From Prevotellaceae bacterium UBA1746 (GTDB lineage: Bacteria; Bacteroidota; Bacteroidia; Bacteroidales; Bacteroidaceae): a stretch of DNA of 64,000 bases. This document shows, one piece after another, positions 52,682 through 61,771 of the stretch (positions are counted from its first letter, which is position 1; every line of letters starts with the position of its first letter). The stretch is from the NCBI GenBank assembly GCA_002314875.1, contig DCHS01000052.1, positions 222,553 through 286,552 of the forward strand, written 5' to 3'. Both the position numbers and the translations under genes were made by a program. Under the pieces are notes generated by a model. The model made no database searches. It saw only the letters and a program-made list of their open reading frames with translations, and had not been told where the DNA came from.

Positions 52682-54466
52682 TTATTTTATTATTGTTTTT
52701 CCGTTTTGAATGAAGATACCGTGAGAGGGAGTCTGGACACGGCGACCGAAGAGGTCAAAGGTCGGAGCAGAGGAGTCGCTTGCAAGAGGGGCAAGAATGC
52801 CACAGCCTTCGAAGAGGATAGGCTGCTGGGTGGCATTGAGAACCTTACAGCGATTCTTGTCGTTGGCATCATAGCGGGTGATGAAAGCAACGGCGCGGAG
52901 ATTGTTGCTGTTTTTGTATTTGAAGCGATCCAAAGTAAAATCAAAGGAATAATCTGCAGGCAGTGAGATAGTTTGGCCCCAAGGTTCTGTGAGGGCATAG
53001 CGAAGAACACCGTTGTGGGTGAAATCCTTGACGACGCCGTCATTTGTCTGCTGGGCGCCGACGAGATTGTCTTCAACAATCCACACATTGAGATAAGCCT
53101 GATCCGAACTTTCACCGATAGCCTTGACATTGATGCGAACACTCTGGTCCTGGAAATTCGTTACCACCTCTTCGTTAAGCTGAACGAATGCGGGTTGTGC
53201 GAGCGCGTAATCAATGTAGTCGATGACGCGGTTGGTGTAGGGAAAGACTACGGGAGTGGTATCTGTGTTCAGCGTGACAGCATTGATATTCGTGCGGTCA
53301 AACATCACAGCAGGATTGAACGTTCCCTCATCTTCTGAGAAGAACCAGGTATAGATTTCGTCCGTCTCATGGGTGTAACTGTCAGCGGCAAAGCCGGAAT
53401 GGTGAGCGACATAAATGGCATTGTCTCTGCCTTCCATAGCCTTTTCAACAGCTGCATCGCCGAGGTCGCAGTTCTGGCAGGTCTGAGAGGTAAACATCTC
53501 TATGAGGACATTGCGGGGAAAGATATCAGCGTAAGCCTCAAAGGAGTAGGAGAGGGTATTGTCTGCGGGCGAATCGTCTTCGCCACCATTGATTTCCGTC
53601 AGGGTAACCTGTATTTCATGACGACCGGCTTCAGCGATTTCCAGGTTGGGAATCACGAAAGTTGAAATGCTGTCGTGAGCCAGGCTTGCCGTCATCGCGA
53701 TTGGGTCACCGCTTTTGCCGTCAAGACGGTATGTAACGGTGTAACGAGTCAGGGTATCAAGACCGATGTTCTTGATTTCGCCTTGAATAGCAAAGGGAGA
53801 ATTCAGCGTGACGAAATCACCGGTAATCGGGAAGGCTTCTGTAGCACTGGGATTATTGCAGGCTTTCAGACTGCAAAGAGCCGCATTGTTACGCGGGAGG
53901 CGGTCGCCTTCAATCTGTGCCAAGATGCAGAGATTGCCGTGGCCGTTTTCCGTGGCATGAGACCAGACTGCATTGTCTTTGCTTGTTCCAATACCAATGA
54001 TATCACCTTTGGTATTTCCGTTGGCGGTATTCTTCACCACATCAACGGGAGCATCGAAGGAGTATTTCTGTGCCACCTCATAGCCAATGTAGATGGGCTT
54101 GCCAGCTTCAATGGTATAGGGAGAAGTCAGCTTTGCATCGTTCCAGGTGAGACGGGTGCAGGACGCATATTGCGAATAAAGAGGCTCGCCGGCAGGATCT
54201 TCGGTAATGACAATCTTTAGAGAAGAAGCCGAGCAATAACCAAGGCTGAAATGAAGATGAGTAATCTGGTTGCCTGCGAGTAGCGTTGCATCTTCTGCGG
54301 AAAGTTCGATGAAGCAATAGAAATTGGTATTCGCCTTTCCGGTTGAAACAGATTCTATGTCACTACGGCTGAGGCCTTTCTCACAGAATCCGTAGTAATA
54401 AACCTCCTGTGCCCCGGCACTGAGAATGCCAAGGGCAAAAAGGAGAAGTGTGAGCAAATGCTTCAT
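52682..54466 (-). CDS. Omp28-like exported protein with CQNC thioredoxin motif
   Basis: 594 residues. Signal peptide KHLLTLLLFALGILSAGAQ, an N-terminal beta domain (shared phrase LTSPYTIEAGKPIYIGYEVA), an Ig-like region, then the thioredoxin-like region EMFTSQTCQNC (Cys330 and Cys333), VAHHSGFAAD and the cis-proline loop FNPAVMFDRTN. Later VAFITRYDANDKNRCKVLNA, and the end FDLFGRRVQTPSHGIFIQNG plus KTIIK. It is a paralog of the genes at 41127 and 59674. Its ATG overlaps the preceding stop by one base (TAATG), so it is translated together with the five-repeat protein. Confidence 0.87.
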   Translation of the reverse strand: MKHLLTLLLFALGILSAGAQEVYYYGFCEKGLSRSDIESVSTGKANTNFYCFIELSAEDATLLAGNQITHLHFSLGYCSASSLKIVITEDPAGEPLYSQYASCTRLTWNDAKLTSPYTIEAGKPIYIGYEVAQKYSFDAPVDVVKNTANGNTKGDIIGIGTSKDNAVWSHATENGHGNLCILAQIEGDRLPRNNAALCSLKACNNPSATEAFPITGDFVTLNSPFAIQGEIKNIGLDTLTRYTVTYRLDGKSGDPIAMTASLAHDSISTFVIPNLEIAEAGRHEIQVTLTEINGGEDDSPADNTLSYSFEAYADIFPRNVLIEMFTSQTCQNCDLGDAAVEKAMEGRDNAIYVAHHSGFAADSYTHETDEIYTWFFSEDEGTFNPAVMFDRTNINAVTLNTDTTPVVFPYTNRVIDYIDYALAQPAFVQLNEEVVTNFQDQSVRINVKAIGESSDQAYLNVWIVEDNLVGAQQTNDGVVKDFTHNGVLRYALTEPWGQTISLPADYSFDFTLDRFKYKNSNNLRAVAFITRYDANDKNRCKVLNATQQPILFEGCGILAPLASDSSAPTFDLFGRRVQTPSHGIFIQNGKTIIK

Positions 54467-56313
54467 TATTTCAGAATCTTTTTGCCATCAAGGATGTAGA
54501 GACCATGAGCGGGGGCGTTTACGCGGCGGCCGTTGATGTCATAAGCCTTAGCCGAAGCAGATGAAACACCGGTGTTACGGATGCCAACGGTCATGCCGTT
54601 GACATTGACGACGAGGCCTTCCATTGCATTGGTGAGGCGGAAGAGATATCGGCCAGTTGCTGTAACCTGATAGTTGAGGGCATAAACGAAGGAACCGATT
54701 TCTCCGCTCTTTTCGGTCTTTGCGATGGGGGTCGTCGTGTTGTCGGGGGTGTACATCTCAAAGTTGAAGGACTGGTTGTTCTCCGTAGTGATGGAAAAAT
54801 CGCCGGCTTCAAGATCCATAGCATACCAGACGGGCTGGGTAAGGCTGTTGACAGCAGGGAGGATATTCTCGCCGAGGAGGAGTTCCTTGGGGTTGAGAGG
54901 AGATTCGCCGGGAGCGTAGGCACGTTCAGTAACGATGATGTTCTTACCTTCCTGAACACTGTAGGTCTTAACGCGGATGTAGATAGTCTGGCCTTCGGTG
55001 ACAGCAAATTCTTTGTCATAAACCATATTCCAGTCAGCATCATAGCCGAGGATAGACTGAGCGGTAGCATCAGCACTTCCGATGAGAACCGTAACGTCGC
55101 TACCGCGGGTAGGATTCATGGGGTCTGATTCGAATTCGATATTTGACTGAACGCGGAGCATACCGTTGCTGGAAGTAGTATAGGTGTACCAGATGTCGTG
55201 AACCTCGTCTGCGAGATCGGTCTGACCTTCTTTGATTTCTATGGCACTGGAGGCACTTTCGCCGGTTCCACGGGTGCCTTCGGTAACCGTCAGGGTGCAG
55301 TCGTTCAAATCAGTTGTAATGACGATGATATAACTTTCGCCTTCAGCAGCACGAAGACGGGTGGTATTTCCTGTGCGCTCGCTGGCAACGGTGATATTGG
55401 AATAACCCTTCTTCTTGAAAACAACCTTTGCTTCAGGATCAGAGACTGTGGCCTCAATCCAGCATTCCTTGGTCGCGATATATTCGTAATAACGGGTGCT
55501 CTCACCGGGAATGGTGTAGCTCTGGCCTTCAACAGCCCAGCCAGGGAGACTTTCAACTTCACCTTCTTGAATATCTTCGTAGCTGACCGTGAAGGGGAAA
55601 TCGTTGATGCCTTCTTTCAAGCGCCAGGTGATGATGTAGTCCTGACCAGCGTTGACGGGGCAACGGAGCTTGCCATGAGAATTCTTGCCTACATAGGACT
55701 GGTACATCTCCTTTGTACCCACCTGCACATAGGAATTCTGAGCAGCCTCACCGCCATCTACAACGAGGAACTTAGTGCCAAGATCAGCGGGAGTGGAAAT
55801 GGCATAGTAGTAAAGACCGTTGTAATGGGGAGTGGTGTAGGTGTTGCCTGGTTCAACCTTCGGGCAGGTCGTCACGCTGTCTTCTGCCAGCACATCGTTG
55901 CTGAAGGAAATGGTGAAGGTTTCGTCCGAAGCAGTGGTGCTGGGCTTTGTGATGCCAACATAATAATACTGCACGAGTTCGTAGGGAACACGGCAGGCGA
56001 TGTAATTATTGCTGGAGTAGTAAGGCTGGTAAGCAGTCTGGCTGTCCCAAACTTCAATCTTTCCGCCTTTGATGTCGGCGTCGGAGTCGATCATCATGTA
56101 GCGATGACCGATGAAATCGTCAATCTTAATGGAATACCAATATTCGCCGGCAGCAGCGGGAAGTCTGTTCTCGCCGACTTTCAGTTCATAGGGTGTATAA
56201 ATGTCATTGGTCTCATCTGTGGCTATTTCGGTGAGGCTGGGATTTACAGGTGCTGCATTAGCAGCAAGGTTCATACATACGAATGCAGTAAGAGCCCAAA
56301 CGAAATGTTTCAT
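54466..56313 (-). CDS. exported five-repeat beta protein (PPC-like repeats) with C-terminal sorting-like tail
   Basis: 615 residues. After the signal peptide (KHFVWALTAFVCMNLAANA) the protein is built of about five related units of 90-115 residues. Their starts read YELKVGENRLPAAAGEYWYS, CPKVEPGNTYTTPHYNGLYY, GWAVEGQSYTIPGESTRYYE, AIEIKEGQTDLADEVHDIWY and PKELLLGENILPAVNSLTQP. The pattern (start of a strand, gap, aromatic-rich strand) resembles bacterial pre-peptidase C-terminal domains. The end is YDINGRRVNAPAHGLYILDG plus KKILK. No catalytic motif is seen. It is the first gene of a five-gene minus-strand operon with a promoter about 66 bases upstream. Confidence 0.82.
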   Translation of the reverse strand: MKHFVWALTAFVCMNLAANAAPVNPSLTEIATDETNDIYTPYELKVGENRLPAAAGEYWYSIKIDDFIGHRYMMIDSDADIKGGKIEVWDSQTAYQPYYSSNNYIACRVPYELVQYYYVGITKPSTTASDETFTISFSNDVLAEDSVTTCPKVEPGNTYTTPHYNGLYYYAISTPADLGTKFLVVDGGEAAQNSYVQVGTKEMYQSYVGKNSHGKLRCPVNAGQDYIITWRLKEGINDFPFTVSYEDIQEGEVESLPGWAVEGQSYTIPGESTRYYEYIATKECWIEATVSDPEAKVVFKKKGYSNITVASERTGNTTRLRAAEGESYIIVITTDLNDCTLTVTEGTRGTGESASSAIEIKEGQTDLADEVHDIWYTYTTSSNGMLRVQSNIEFESDPMNPTRGSDVTVLIGSADATAQSILGYDADWNMVYDKEFAVTEGQTIYIRVKTYSVQEGKNIIVTERAYAPGESPLNPKELLLGENILPAVNSLTQPVWYAMDLEAGDFSITTENNQSFNFEMYTPDNTTTPIAKTEKSGEIGSFVYALNYQVTATGRYLFRLTNAMEGLVVNVNGMTVGIRNTGVSSASAKAYDINGRRVNAPAHGLYILDGKKILK

Positions 56314-56378
56314 CTAATTTGAATAAATTAAGATTGTTTGTAGTTACGGGGATATGATTTTTTACAAAAAATCGCGTG

Positions 56379-56386
56379 CAAAATTA
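56379..56386 (-). promoter_or_regulatory. -7 promoter element for the five-gene exported-protein operon
   Basis: Minus-strand TAATTTTG matches TAnnTTTG, 65 bases before the ATG at 56313. A TTTG (plus CAAA 56399-56402) is only 12 bases upstream, shorter than the usual 19. Confidence 0.5.
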
Positions 56387-56470
56387 CGATATAAATCTCA
56401 AAGTGAGGACTTTTCATTTTACTTTTATTCTAAAAGTAGTGGTTTTTAACAATAATCCCTCCAAAATGCA

Positions 56471-56508
56471 AAATCACATTGCCACAAAAAGCTGTGACAA
56501 TGTGATTT
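56471..56508 (-). terminator. terminator of the 1011-residue protein gene
   Basis: AAATCACATTG and CAATGTGATTT form an 11-bp stem, extended by CACA/TGTG past one mismatch, with a T-rich minus-strand end (TTTGCATTTTGG). It lies 47 bases after the stop and before the next promoter. Confidence 0.72.
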
Positions 56509-56554
56509 CATGCGTTATAGAAAGCGGAGTTTCTGGTTGTCCCAGAATTACCGG

Positions 56555-59500
56555 TTACTTGATGACCTTCTGGCCGTTCTGGATGTAGAGGTTACCCTTA
56601 GCGGTAGCATTTACACGGCGACCCTGGAGGTCGTAAGCAGGAGCGGTAGTGGTAGTAGCAACACTTTCGATGCCAGTGGTAGTACCTTCACCAGTGAGTT
56701 CGAAGGTCTCAACGATAGCCTCGTTGTATACCTGGCCGTCAATCTTGAAGCTCTTGGGACAGATGTAGAGAGATGCAGTACCAGTAGCGGGCTTGAAGGC
56801 ACCGATACGAGCCATTGCCATCTGAGGATTACCACCCTGAGCCTTGATTTCTTCAAAGGTAGCGAAATGGAGGGCAGCGTGATCAGCGTTGATGGTGGTG
56901 GTTCCGTAGTTATCGTAAGAAGCATCGCTCCAAACGATAGCATAAGGTTCGCCACTTTCATCGTAGAGAGCACCGAGAACGCCGAAGTTGCTGATGGCAA
57001 CGCTGTTAGCCTTCTTGAATTCTACATCAAGATTGCAGAGGTCATTCTTGGTAGCAGTATTCTCTGCAGAAACGATAACCTTACCACCGAAGATGGTACC
57101 TTCAACATTGTAGGTAGCAATCTGCTTCTTGCTGAATCTAGCATCAAATTCTTCGCCGAGGCTGAAGTAGAGAGTGGGGAAGATGACCTGATAGGTACCG
57201 CCTACGAGAGCGGGCTGGGGGAGATTGATGTCAAGATAAGTCCAATCGTCCCAATCGAAGGTGATGTCTTCGTCGGAGATTTCGCAATAGGGCTGGCCGT
57301 CACGGAGAACCTGAATCTTTTCATAGGTCAACCAAGACTGGTTGATACCACCTTCGTAGGATACGCGGATAGTAGAAAGAGATTCAACGGTTTCGCCGTC
57401 AGCGGGAGTGATGGTGAATGCGGGAGAACCGAGGTAGCAGGGATAACTCCAGTTGAAGTAGCTATCTTCATCTTCACTCATGTTACCCTGAACACGGCGA
57501 CCTTCAGCATCAACAGCGATGCAGTTGAGATTAACGGCGCCAGAGGTGGTAGTGAGAACGCTTTCGGGAATAGTAATTACAAAGGTGGTGTTGCTCTTCT
57601 TGGTAACAGTTGCAGGAACAGCGTCGTAGAATGCGCCCTGATTTACTTCAGCAGTCACTTCTGCCACGGGAGCGGTGAAGGTAAGGGTGATCTGACCATC
57701 TTCAACGCTTTCGATGATTGTGCCTTCTGCGGGGCTGAGGTTAGCGAGGGTTGCGTCTGCATAGAAGTAGGGGATGCAAGAACCTGAGAAGGTAGCAGTG
57801 TATTGACCGATTGCACCAGCATACTGACTTGCTTCATACCAAGAATCTTCTTCGCTTGCGTAGGGGTAGAGATTGAGGGTGTAGGTATGACCTTCGTAGA
57901 ACTTCTGATCAGAGTAGAACTTAACCGTCCAGGTACCGTCGTTGTTCTTCTTCTGCATACCAGTGCCAATAATTGCCTCGTCTTCATTAGCCGCATTGTT
58001 GTCAACGATATTCCAAACGCCATAGGCAACAGCACTGGGCTTGCTGTAAGAAACCGTAAAGGTAGACATAGCGGGAACGCGGCCGAGAGTAGCGCCCTCG
58101 AGTTCAGTGCCTTCATGGCTAAGAACGCTGCTCAAGCCGAAGGGAGCTTCCTTGAGTTCGTAACCGATAATAGTCATCTGAGCATTCTTGGTTTTCGTCA
58201 TGGGGCGAATAGCAAGAACATAGTCGCCTGCTTCAGGAATGTTGAGCTCAACGGTAGTCTGGTCAATTTCCTGGGTCTGAGTTACATCGCGGAGAATTTC
58301 AGAAGTACCAACGAGAGTAGCATATTCGTTCATGTTCTCATCGGCATATTTCGCAATATAAACCTCATAGTAGTTATCAGAGAGAGTAGCAGTACCCGTA
58401 GTGGTGAGGAGAACCTTTCCTGCGGGGAGACTGTAGATCTTCTTGGTGTAGAGATAACCCGCACCGATGTAGCTAGTCTTTGAGTTAGAGGTCAAAGAGT
58501 AGATCCATGCATTGTACTTCACTGCATCATAAGCCCACTTAGACTTGCTGGTGCTGGTAACCGTAGCGAATTCGGTTTCAACGAGGTCATCATTGTCATA
58601 ATCATCATCGTCGAGGTTGTTGCAAACAGCGTAGGGGAGTTCCTGCTTTGCAAAAGTGGTGATGGTCTTGTCTGCAGCAGTATTGTTTGCTTCCATAGCA
58701 TCATCAGCACCTTCCACCCATGTCTTCAAAGTAACGGTCTGGCCTTCAGCAAAAACAGGAGCAGTCTTAAAGGTATATTCAATACTCTGGCCAGCAGCGA
58801 TGTTGCTTGCAACTTCTTCCTTTACGGGAGCAGCATCACCAATCTGGTAGCAAGCGGTGAACTTACCCTTGTTGATACCGAAATTGGCAACATTTACCGT
58901 ATAGGGAGCGGTGAGTTCAGCCTGGCCGTGAAGGGTAGAAGCAGACTCGAGGCTATAGTCAGAACTCTTTACGTCGGTCAACTTGATGTTATCGATGAAC
59001 TTATAAACAGAAGCTGCACCGGAACCTGCGGTACCATAATCCAAGAAGGCGATGTAAACCGTCTGGCCAACATATTCGCTGAGGTCAACGGTGAACTGAC
59101 GCCAGGTATAGTAGTTTTCAGGAATTACCTCAAGGAGTTTGGTGGTGAAAGCAGAAACCTCATTTGTGGTGGTGGAAATCATCACAGCGAGTTTCATGGC
59201 CTGTTCTACGGTCTTACCAGCATTGTAGGAAGCGCTGGCAGCGAGACGGAAGGAAAGGTTGCTCTTTTCTGCAGAAATCTCTGTTGCAGGAGAGATGAAC
59301 CAGTTGTCGCTGTTGCCCTTCATGGCATTTGTAGCACCAGTGGTAGAACGGAGAGCATAACTACCGCCTAAGTCATTGATACCGTAATTAGCGGTGTTCT
59401 TGAGGATGGCGTTGGCACTGTAGGTCTGAACGTCGAAACCGCCTTTGTAGGGAAGTTCGGGAACGATGGTCGTCCAACCTTCGGGCAGAGCGCCATTTTC

Positions 59501-59590
59501 AAAATCTTGATCAAAACTCTGAGCGTTGGCATTGGCAGCGAGAGCCATAGCGCCAATCACGAGCGTTGACTTAAGTAAAGATTTTTTCAT
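56555..59590 (-). CDS. large exported protein with choice-of-anchor-J-like N-terminus and C-terminal sorting-like tail
   Basis: 1011 residues. Signal peptide (KSTLVIGAMALAANANAQ), then a jelly-roll-like domain of the choice-of-anchor J kind (SFDQDFENGALPEGWTTIVP to KFIDNIKL, about 25-210). Several Ig-like units follow (for example LSPAEGTIIESVEDGQITLT and ITPADGETVESLSTIRVSYE). A C-terminal module of about 150 residues begins near ISNFGVLGALYDESGEPYAI and ends EGTTTGIESV. The tail is YDLQGRRVNATAKGNLYIQN plus GQKVIK. The C-terminal module is shared with the partial gene at 61772. No enzyme motif is visible; adhesion or carbohydrate binding is possible (inference). Confidence 0.83.
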   Translation of the reverse strand: MKKSLLKSTLVIGAMALAANANAQSFDQDFENGALPEGWTTIVPELPYKGGFDVQTYSANAILKNTANYGINDLGGSYALRSTTGATNAMKGNSDNWFISPATEISAEKSNLSFRLAASASYNAGKTVEQAMKLAVMISTTTNEVSAFTTKLLEVIPENYYTWRQFTVDLSEYVGQTVYIAFLDYGTAGSGAASVYKFIDNIKLTDVKSSDYSLESASTLHGQAELTAPYTVNVANFGINKGKFTACYQIGDAAPVKEEVASNIAAGQSIEYTFKTAPVFAEGQTVTLKTWVEGADDAMEANNTAADKTITTFAKQELPYAVCNNLDDDDYDNDDLVETEFATVTSTSKSKWAYDAVKYNAWIYSLTSNSKTSYIGAGYLYTKKIYSLPAGKVLLTTTGTATLSDNYYEVYIAKYADENMNEYATLVGTSEILRDVTQTQEIDQTTVELNIPEAGDYVLAIRPMTKTKNAQMTIIGYELKEAPFGLSSVLSHEGTELEGATLGRVPAMSTFTVSYSKPSAVAYGVWNIVDNNAANEDEAIIGTGMQKKNNDGTWTVKFYSDQKFYEGHTYTLNLYPYASEEDSWYEASQYAGAIGQYTATFSGSCIPYFYADATLANLSPAEGTIIESVEDGQITLTFTAPVAEVTAEVNQGAFYDAVPATVTKKSNTTFVITIPESVLTTTSGAVNLNCIAVDAEGRRVQGNMSEDEDSYFNWSYPCYLGSPAFTITPADGETVESLSTIRVSYEGGINQSWLTYEKIQVLRDGQPYCEISDEDITFDWDDWTYLDINLPQPALVGGTYQVIFPTLYFSLGEEFDARFSKKQIATYNVEGTIFGGKVIVSAENTATKNDLCNLDVEFKKANSVAISNFGVLGALYDESGEPYAIVWSDASYDNYGTTTINADHAALHFATFEEIKAQGGNPQMAMARIGAFKPATGTASLYICPKSFKIDGQVYNEAIVETFELTGEGTTTGIESVATTTTAPAYDLQGRRVNATAKGNLYIQNGQKVIK

Positions 59591-59673
59591 AAGATTTTTC
59601 TTTTAGTTAATATATTGGTTGTTGTTATTTCTAATGGTTTTATGTGCATTTTGCAAGAACGGTTGTTTTTGCA

Positions 59674-61566
59674 TTAACGCAGCACCTTCTTGCCACCGAT
59701 GATGTAAAGGCCGTGAGTGGGATTTTCAACGCGACGGCCCTGGAGATCGTAGCAACCGCTGAGGGGCTGAGAGGAATCTGTGCCTTCAGGATTTAGCTCA
59801 ACGCTGTTAATGCCAACGAGGGTATCTTCGCCAATCTTTGCCTCGATGGTATTGTAAACGCGGCAGTTTTTGGTATTGGTCTCGTCGTAGTCAGCAAGGA
59901 AGGCAACAATGCGGAGGTAATTGAGATTGTACTTAGTGGGAATCTCGTAGGTAAAGGTCTTGTTAAGATGACCGTCAATGAATTCTGCTTTCTCACCCCA
60001 GGTTCCGGTAAGAGCAGCGCGATAGACATCATAGTGAATGTAGGTCTTGTCCACCTCGCCGTTGCTGAGATACTGGGGAGCGCGAACGCTGTCTTCTACG
60101 AGAACAACATTGAGACGCATCAAATCCTGCTGTGGCATTTCGTAGAGTTCGTCGGCATCAACGGTGATGCTCAGCAGACGATTCTCGTCAACCGTAGAGT
60201 TCAGGTTGAGGCTGATGAAAGCGGGAAGATGAGCGGCAGAGGTAACGAGTTCTTCGATAGGCTTGCTCTTGTCTGTTCCGAAAACGGGACCGATGGTAGC
60301 CGTTCCGCCATAACCATAGGCGCCATAGGCAGCGAGATCCGTACGGTCAATCATATTGGCAGGAGCCCAGACATAGGTTCCGCCGTAAAGCCATTCCATG
60401 GCAACGTCATCAGCCGTCGTCAGTTTGTCTGTGCCAAAACCGGAATGGTGATTGACGCGGATGACCTTGATTTCGGGATCCACCTTTTCAAGCGCTGCAA
60501 CGACTTTTTCTTCACCGGCAACGCAGTTTGTACATTGGCCAGTGGTGAAATGTTCGTAGAGGACTTTGCGGGGAACGGAGTCGTTGTAAACCAAATAGTT
60601 GATGCTGGCAGTCTTCTGGCCATTGAAGGAATTTTTCTCGCCATTAGGAGCATCAATGGTTAATGCTACTTTGTGAAGACCTACGACATCGGTCGGCAGT
60701 TTTACATTGAATTTGCCTTCTGCCATAGGCCCGACAGCCGTTTGCAAATCGCCATCATAGGCCGTCTGGCCGTCATAGGTCATTGTGAGATGGTAGCTCT
60801 TCAATTCCTCAATGCCTGTGTTGGTATAGATTCCCGTGAGGGAGAGTTCGTCATTGGGATGAACGCGGTCTTTTCCTGAGAGCATGGGCGTGCCGATGCT
60901 GACGGCATTTCCTGGAATTCCCGCAGGATTTTCTATCGTGGCGTTGAGGAAAAGATTAGCGGTCTGGCGACGGCTGTTCCACATCAAGGCATCAAGCATA
61001 TTGCTGAGAAATTCGCCTTCTTTCGTGATGACACCCACATAATCAATAATAGGGTCAACGGTAGCCTGCTGCATGATTTCGCTTGTATAGAAATAGCCGA
61101 TGGGATAATCGGTTCCCGAACACTTCACGCTGTAACCGATGTAGATCTTCTCATCAGCAGCTATAGTCACGGGTGAATCCAGTGCAACCTCATTCCAGTC
61201 ATTACCGACGACGGGAGTCTCCTGTTCGTAGAGTGGAGTGCCGTTCATCTCCTTCGTCACGATGACTTTTGCTGTTGTTGCCCCGAGAGGAGCGTCTGCG
61301 GGATCGAAGAGGCGGAAAGCAATTTTAGTGATCTGGCATCCTTCGAGGGTGTTGCTCACATTGGCTGGCATTTCGAGGAAAGCAAAATGCTGGGACTCGT
61401 AAGCCTTCACACGAAGACCAACAAGGGTATCAGGAGTTGCCGTTTCTGAGGTCGCTCCTTTATAGCCGTAATCATAACTTGTCTTGGTCTCCTGAGCATT
61501 TGCTGTGAAGCAATTTAGCAGAAGGCCGAGTACAGTAGTAATAAGATATACACTATACTGTTTCAT
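59674..61566 (-). CDS. Omp28-like exported protein with CTNC thioredoxin motif
   Basis: 630 residues. Signal peptide (SVYLITTVLGLLLNCFTANA), an N-terminal beta domain with WNEVALDSPVTIAADEKIYI, an Ig-like part, then the thioredoxin-like region EHFTTGQCTNC (Cys345 and Cys348), VNHHSGFGTD and the cis-proline loop WAPANMIDRTD. Late segment VAFLADYDETNTKNCRVYNT, and end YDLQGRRVENPTHGLYIIGG plus KKVLR. It is the third C-x-N-C paralog. It has a full consensus promoter 34 bases upstream and is followed after 83 bases by the 1011-residue gene, probably co-transcribed. Confidence 0.87.
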   Translation of the reverse strand: MKQYSVYLITTVLGLLLNCFTANAQETKTSYDYGYKGATSETATPDTLVGLRVKAYESQHFAFLEMPANVSNTLEGCQITKIAFRLFDPADAPLGATTAKVIVTKEMNGTPLYEQETPVVGNDWNEVALDSPVTIAADEKIYIGYSVKCSGTDYPIGYFYTSEIMQQATVDPIIDYVGVITKEGEFLSNMLDALMWNSRRQTANLFLNATIENPAGIPGNAVSIGTPMLSGKDRVHPNDELSLTGIYTNTGIEELKSYHLTMTYDGQTAYDGDLQTAVGPMAEGKFNVKLPTDVVGLHKVALTIDAPNGEKNSFNGQKTASINYLVYNDSVPRKVLYEHFTTGQCTNCVAGEEKVVAALEKVDPEIKVIRVNHHSGFGTDKLTTADDVAMEWLYGGTYVWAPANMIDRTDLAAYGAYGYGGTATIGPVFGTDKSKPIEELVTSAAHLPAFISLNLNSTVDENRLLSITVDADELYEMPQQDLMRLNVVLVEDSVRAPQYLSNGEVDKTYIHYDVYRAALTGTWGEKAEFIDGHLNKTFTYEIPTKYNLNYLRIVAFLADYDETNTKNCRVYNTIEAKIGEDTLVGINSVELNPEGTDSSQPLSGCYDLQGRRVENPTHGLYIIGGKKVLR

Positions 61567-61599
61567 ACGCGCGCGTTCCTATTTATATAAAAAGACGCA

Positions 61600-61629
61600 C
61601 AAATTTACACCTATTCTTCGATAGTGCAA
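61600..61629 (-). promoter_or_regulatory. promoter of the CTNC Omp28-like gene
   Basis: On the minus strand TTG (plus CAA 61627-61629), 19 bases, then TAAATTTG (plus CAAATTTA 61600-61607). The ATG is 34 bases downstream. The -7 octamer is identical to that of the nqr promoter. Confidence 0.82.
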
Positions 61630-61718
61630 GAAATAGAAGGGAATTTTCTTGTTTATTTTGGAAATCCCAAATTTCTGCATGATTTAGAGTGGTTTTTGCC
61701 AGATTCAGATAACAAAAA

Positions 61719-61745
61719 CAGGCAGATGCAAAAAGCACCTGCCTG
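61719..61745 (-). terminator. terminator of the partial exported-protein gene at 61772
   Basis: CAGGCAG pairs with CTGCCTG, with an inner GC/GC pairing around AAAAA, and the minus strand runs into TTTTTG directly after the stem. It lies 26 bases after the stop codon. Confidence 0.87.
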
Positions 61746-61771
61746 CATTAAGTTATCTTAGAGATGAGAAA

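Noticed and set aside
55198..56322. 374-residue plus-strand open frame
   Set aside because: Antisense to the five-repeat exported protein. It starts in the middle of that gene and has no recognisable domain.
56510..57787. 425-residue plus-strand open frame
   Set aside because: It lies entirely antisense to the 1011-residue exported protein, has no known motif, and its composition follows from the codon bias of the true gene on the other strand.
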